Shown here one piece after another: positions 20,535 through 21,109 of a DNA stretch of 21,109 nt. Numbering within the stretch: position 1 is the first letter of the stretch; the number at the start of each line of letters is the position of its first letter. Made by a program: the position numbers and the translations under genes. A model generated the notes under the pieces. It saw only the letters and a program-made list of their open reading frames with translations. It was not told the DNA's origin and did not search any database. Source of the DNA: CAZNAQ01 sp964585585 (GTDB lineage: Bacteria; Patescibacteriota; Patescibacteriia; Patescibacteriales; JAGXOH01); contig CAZPEL010000018.1 of assembly GCA_964585585.1 (NCBI GenBank), forward strand, positions 1 through 21,109, given 5' to 3'.

Positions 20535-20694
20535 AAAACCACTCTCCAACCCCGCCGTTCCCCGCCTTTCGCGAAAGGTGGGGGTGGCGATTTTTACCCC
20601 GTTATCGCGAAGCGATTTTACGGGGCCCTCCACCCGTGCCAAAAACCACTCTCCAACCCCTCCGTTCGCGAACGGAGGGGCCCTCCACCCGTGC
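20519..20694 (+). repeat. Tandem array of tRNA-Trp 3' ends and palindromes
   Basis: The 35-bp unit at 20519-20553 (last T-stem strand, acceptor strand, CCA and 19 flanking bases) is repeated identically at 20626-20660, and its first 14 bases again at 20681-20694. The spacers are palindromes: CCCCGCCTTTCG/CGAAAGGTGGGG (20560-20583), CCCCGT...ACGGGG with an inner ATCGC/GCGAT (20597-20625), and the perfect 24-bp CCCCTCCGTTCG/CGAACGGAGGGG (20657-20680). Confidence 0.9.
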
Positions 20695-20707
20695 GTAGAG
20701 CAACAAG

Positions 20708-20729
20708 CAGGCGATTTTTCGCCTGTTTT
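20708..20729 (+). terminator. Intrinsic terminator of the tRNA-Trp transcript
   Basis: CAGGCG (20708-20713) pairs with CGCCTG (20720-20725), loop ATTTTT, followed by TTTTATTTTT. Confidence 0.85.
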
Positions 20730-20936
20730 ATTTTTCTTTTTTAAATGATAAAATAAAAGTATAAATTTAAACATATTTTTTCTTAGCATTAAATAACATT
20801 GTTTAAGGGGTTGGGTCTTGAACTTTGAGCTTTTTGCAATTTTACTCACTGTGGAACAATGAAGATCAAATAAACTCTTCATTACCAAGCTAAGCCCGAA
20901 AAATCAAGGTTCAGAATGGAATATCACCGACTCAAC

Positions 20937-20944
20937 TATAAAAT
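20937..20944 (+). promoter_or_regulatory. -10 box of the last gene
   Basis: TATAAAAT ends 8 bases before the ATG at 20953; predicted leader of a few bases at most. No convincing -35 at standard spacing. Confidence 0.4.
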
Positions 20945-20952
20945 AAAGAATT

Positions 20953-21109
20953 ATGGATAAGAAAATTTTTACTATATTGAAAAAAAAGCATTTCATTTTA
21001 CTGGGGGTGCTTTTTACTATTGCCCTAACAGCTATAAATACCAACACCCGCGCCCAAGCACAAGCCAGCTGGGAATCATACACCACAGATGACCTGGTCA
21101 CTTCTTCGG
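20953..21109 (+). CDS. Secreted protein, N-terminal part only
   Basis: An open frame from ATG runs off the window end: MDKKIFTILKKKHFILLG..., 52 residues visible. It has a classical Sec signal: lysine-rich start (KK, KKKH), a hydrophobic core (about residues 14-27, ILLGVLFTIALTAI) and a probable cleavage site after TRAQAQA (about residues 33-39). The mature start is SWESYTTDDLVTSS. Nothing visible names the family. A -10-like TATAAAAT lies just upstream, and T precedes the start codon as in most genes here. Confidence 0.65.
   Translation, partial: MDKKIFTILKKKHFILLGVLFTIALTAINTNTRAQAQASWESYTTDDLVTSS

Larger units (their letters stand above)
20535..20952. other. Intergenic region after tRNA-Trp
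   Basis: No gene is supported over about 418 bp. The first 160 bp are the tRNA-end/palindrome array; a terminator lies at 20708-20729. The rest is A/T-rich and holds a TTGAACTTTGAG word (20819-20830) that also occurs before the tRNA-Trp remnant (20364-20375), and the probable promoter of the last gene. Confidence 0.75.

Noticed and set aside
20519..20694. CRISPR-like array from the 35-bp repeats
   Set aside because: Repeat length is suggestive, but the repeats are tRNA-Trp 3' ends, spacers are palindromes of unequal size, and only two full copies exist.
20378..20888. Proline/arginine-rich frames on both strands across the tRNA-Trp array
   Set aside because: They translate a tRNA gene, repeats and palindromes; no family resemblance.

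Overview
The window reads as a chromosomal segment of a Candidate Phyla Radiation (Patescibacteria) bacterium, most likely Parcubacteria-like; this is inferred from gene content, not from a search. Supporting signs: an spc ribosomal-protein operon that passes directly from rpsE to rplO with no rpmD (L30), a known CPR trait; almost no Shine-Dalgarno motifs, with a T just before the start codon in 20 of 25 annotated genes; TATAAT boxes a few bases from start codons; a DUF5671-like membrane protein; and many short palindromic intergenic repeats. TGA is a normal stop (scpA, mutM), so the code is standard. A run of 100 Ns at 16482-16581 is a scaffold gap, so this is probably a metagenome or draft assembly.

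Layout. 1-4111: part of the spc operon (rpsH, rplF, rplR, rpsE, rplO, secY) ending in a terminator. 4219-7530: a disordered basic protein, a CaCA-type cation exchanger, then adk, map and ruvX; the first two separate secY from its usual partners adk and map. 7591-10335: recO and aspS, with related GCCATGGC-cored repeats on both sides of aspS. 10570-16348: a DUF5671-like protein, a YbaK-type deacylase with a histone-like tail, scpA-scpB, a PBP-type D,D-peptidase, tpiA and a membrane-anchored TPR protein. 16407-17199: tRNA-Thr, the gap, tRNA-Tyr, then a hairpin-rich stretch with a tRNA-Tyr 3' remnant and a 35-residue membrane ORF. 17200-20273: mutM, a large inverted-repeat region, a candidate small structured RNA, rpmG (L33), a lipoprotein and an AI-2E family permease. 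20392-20740: tRNA-Trp inside tRNA fragments and TTCGCGAA-cored palindromes. 20953-end: the start of a secreted protein.

Most genes are housekeeping: translation (ribosomal proteins, AspRS, Map, tRNAs, trans-editing), nucleotide and carbon metabolism (Adk, TpiA), chromosome maintenance (RecO, RuvX, ScpAB, MutM), secretion and envelope (SecY, D,D-peptidase). I see no defence system, CRISPR array or complete mobile element. The least explained signals lie between genes: tRNA-fragment and palindrome arrays at two tRNA loci, a promoter-to-terminator structured RNA at 18413-18509, repeats that supply the 3' ends of map and ruvX, and a translation-start pattern without Shine-Dalgarno sites.
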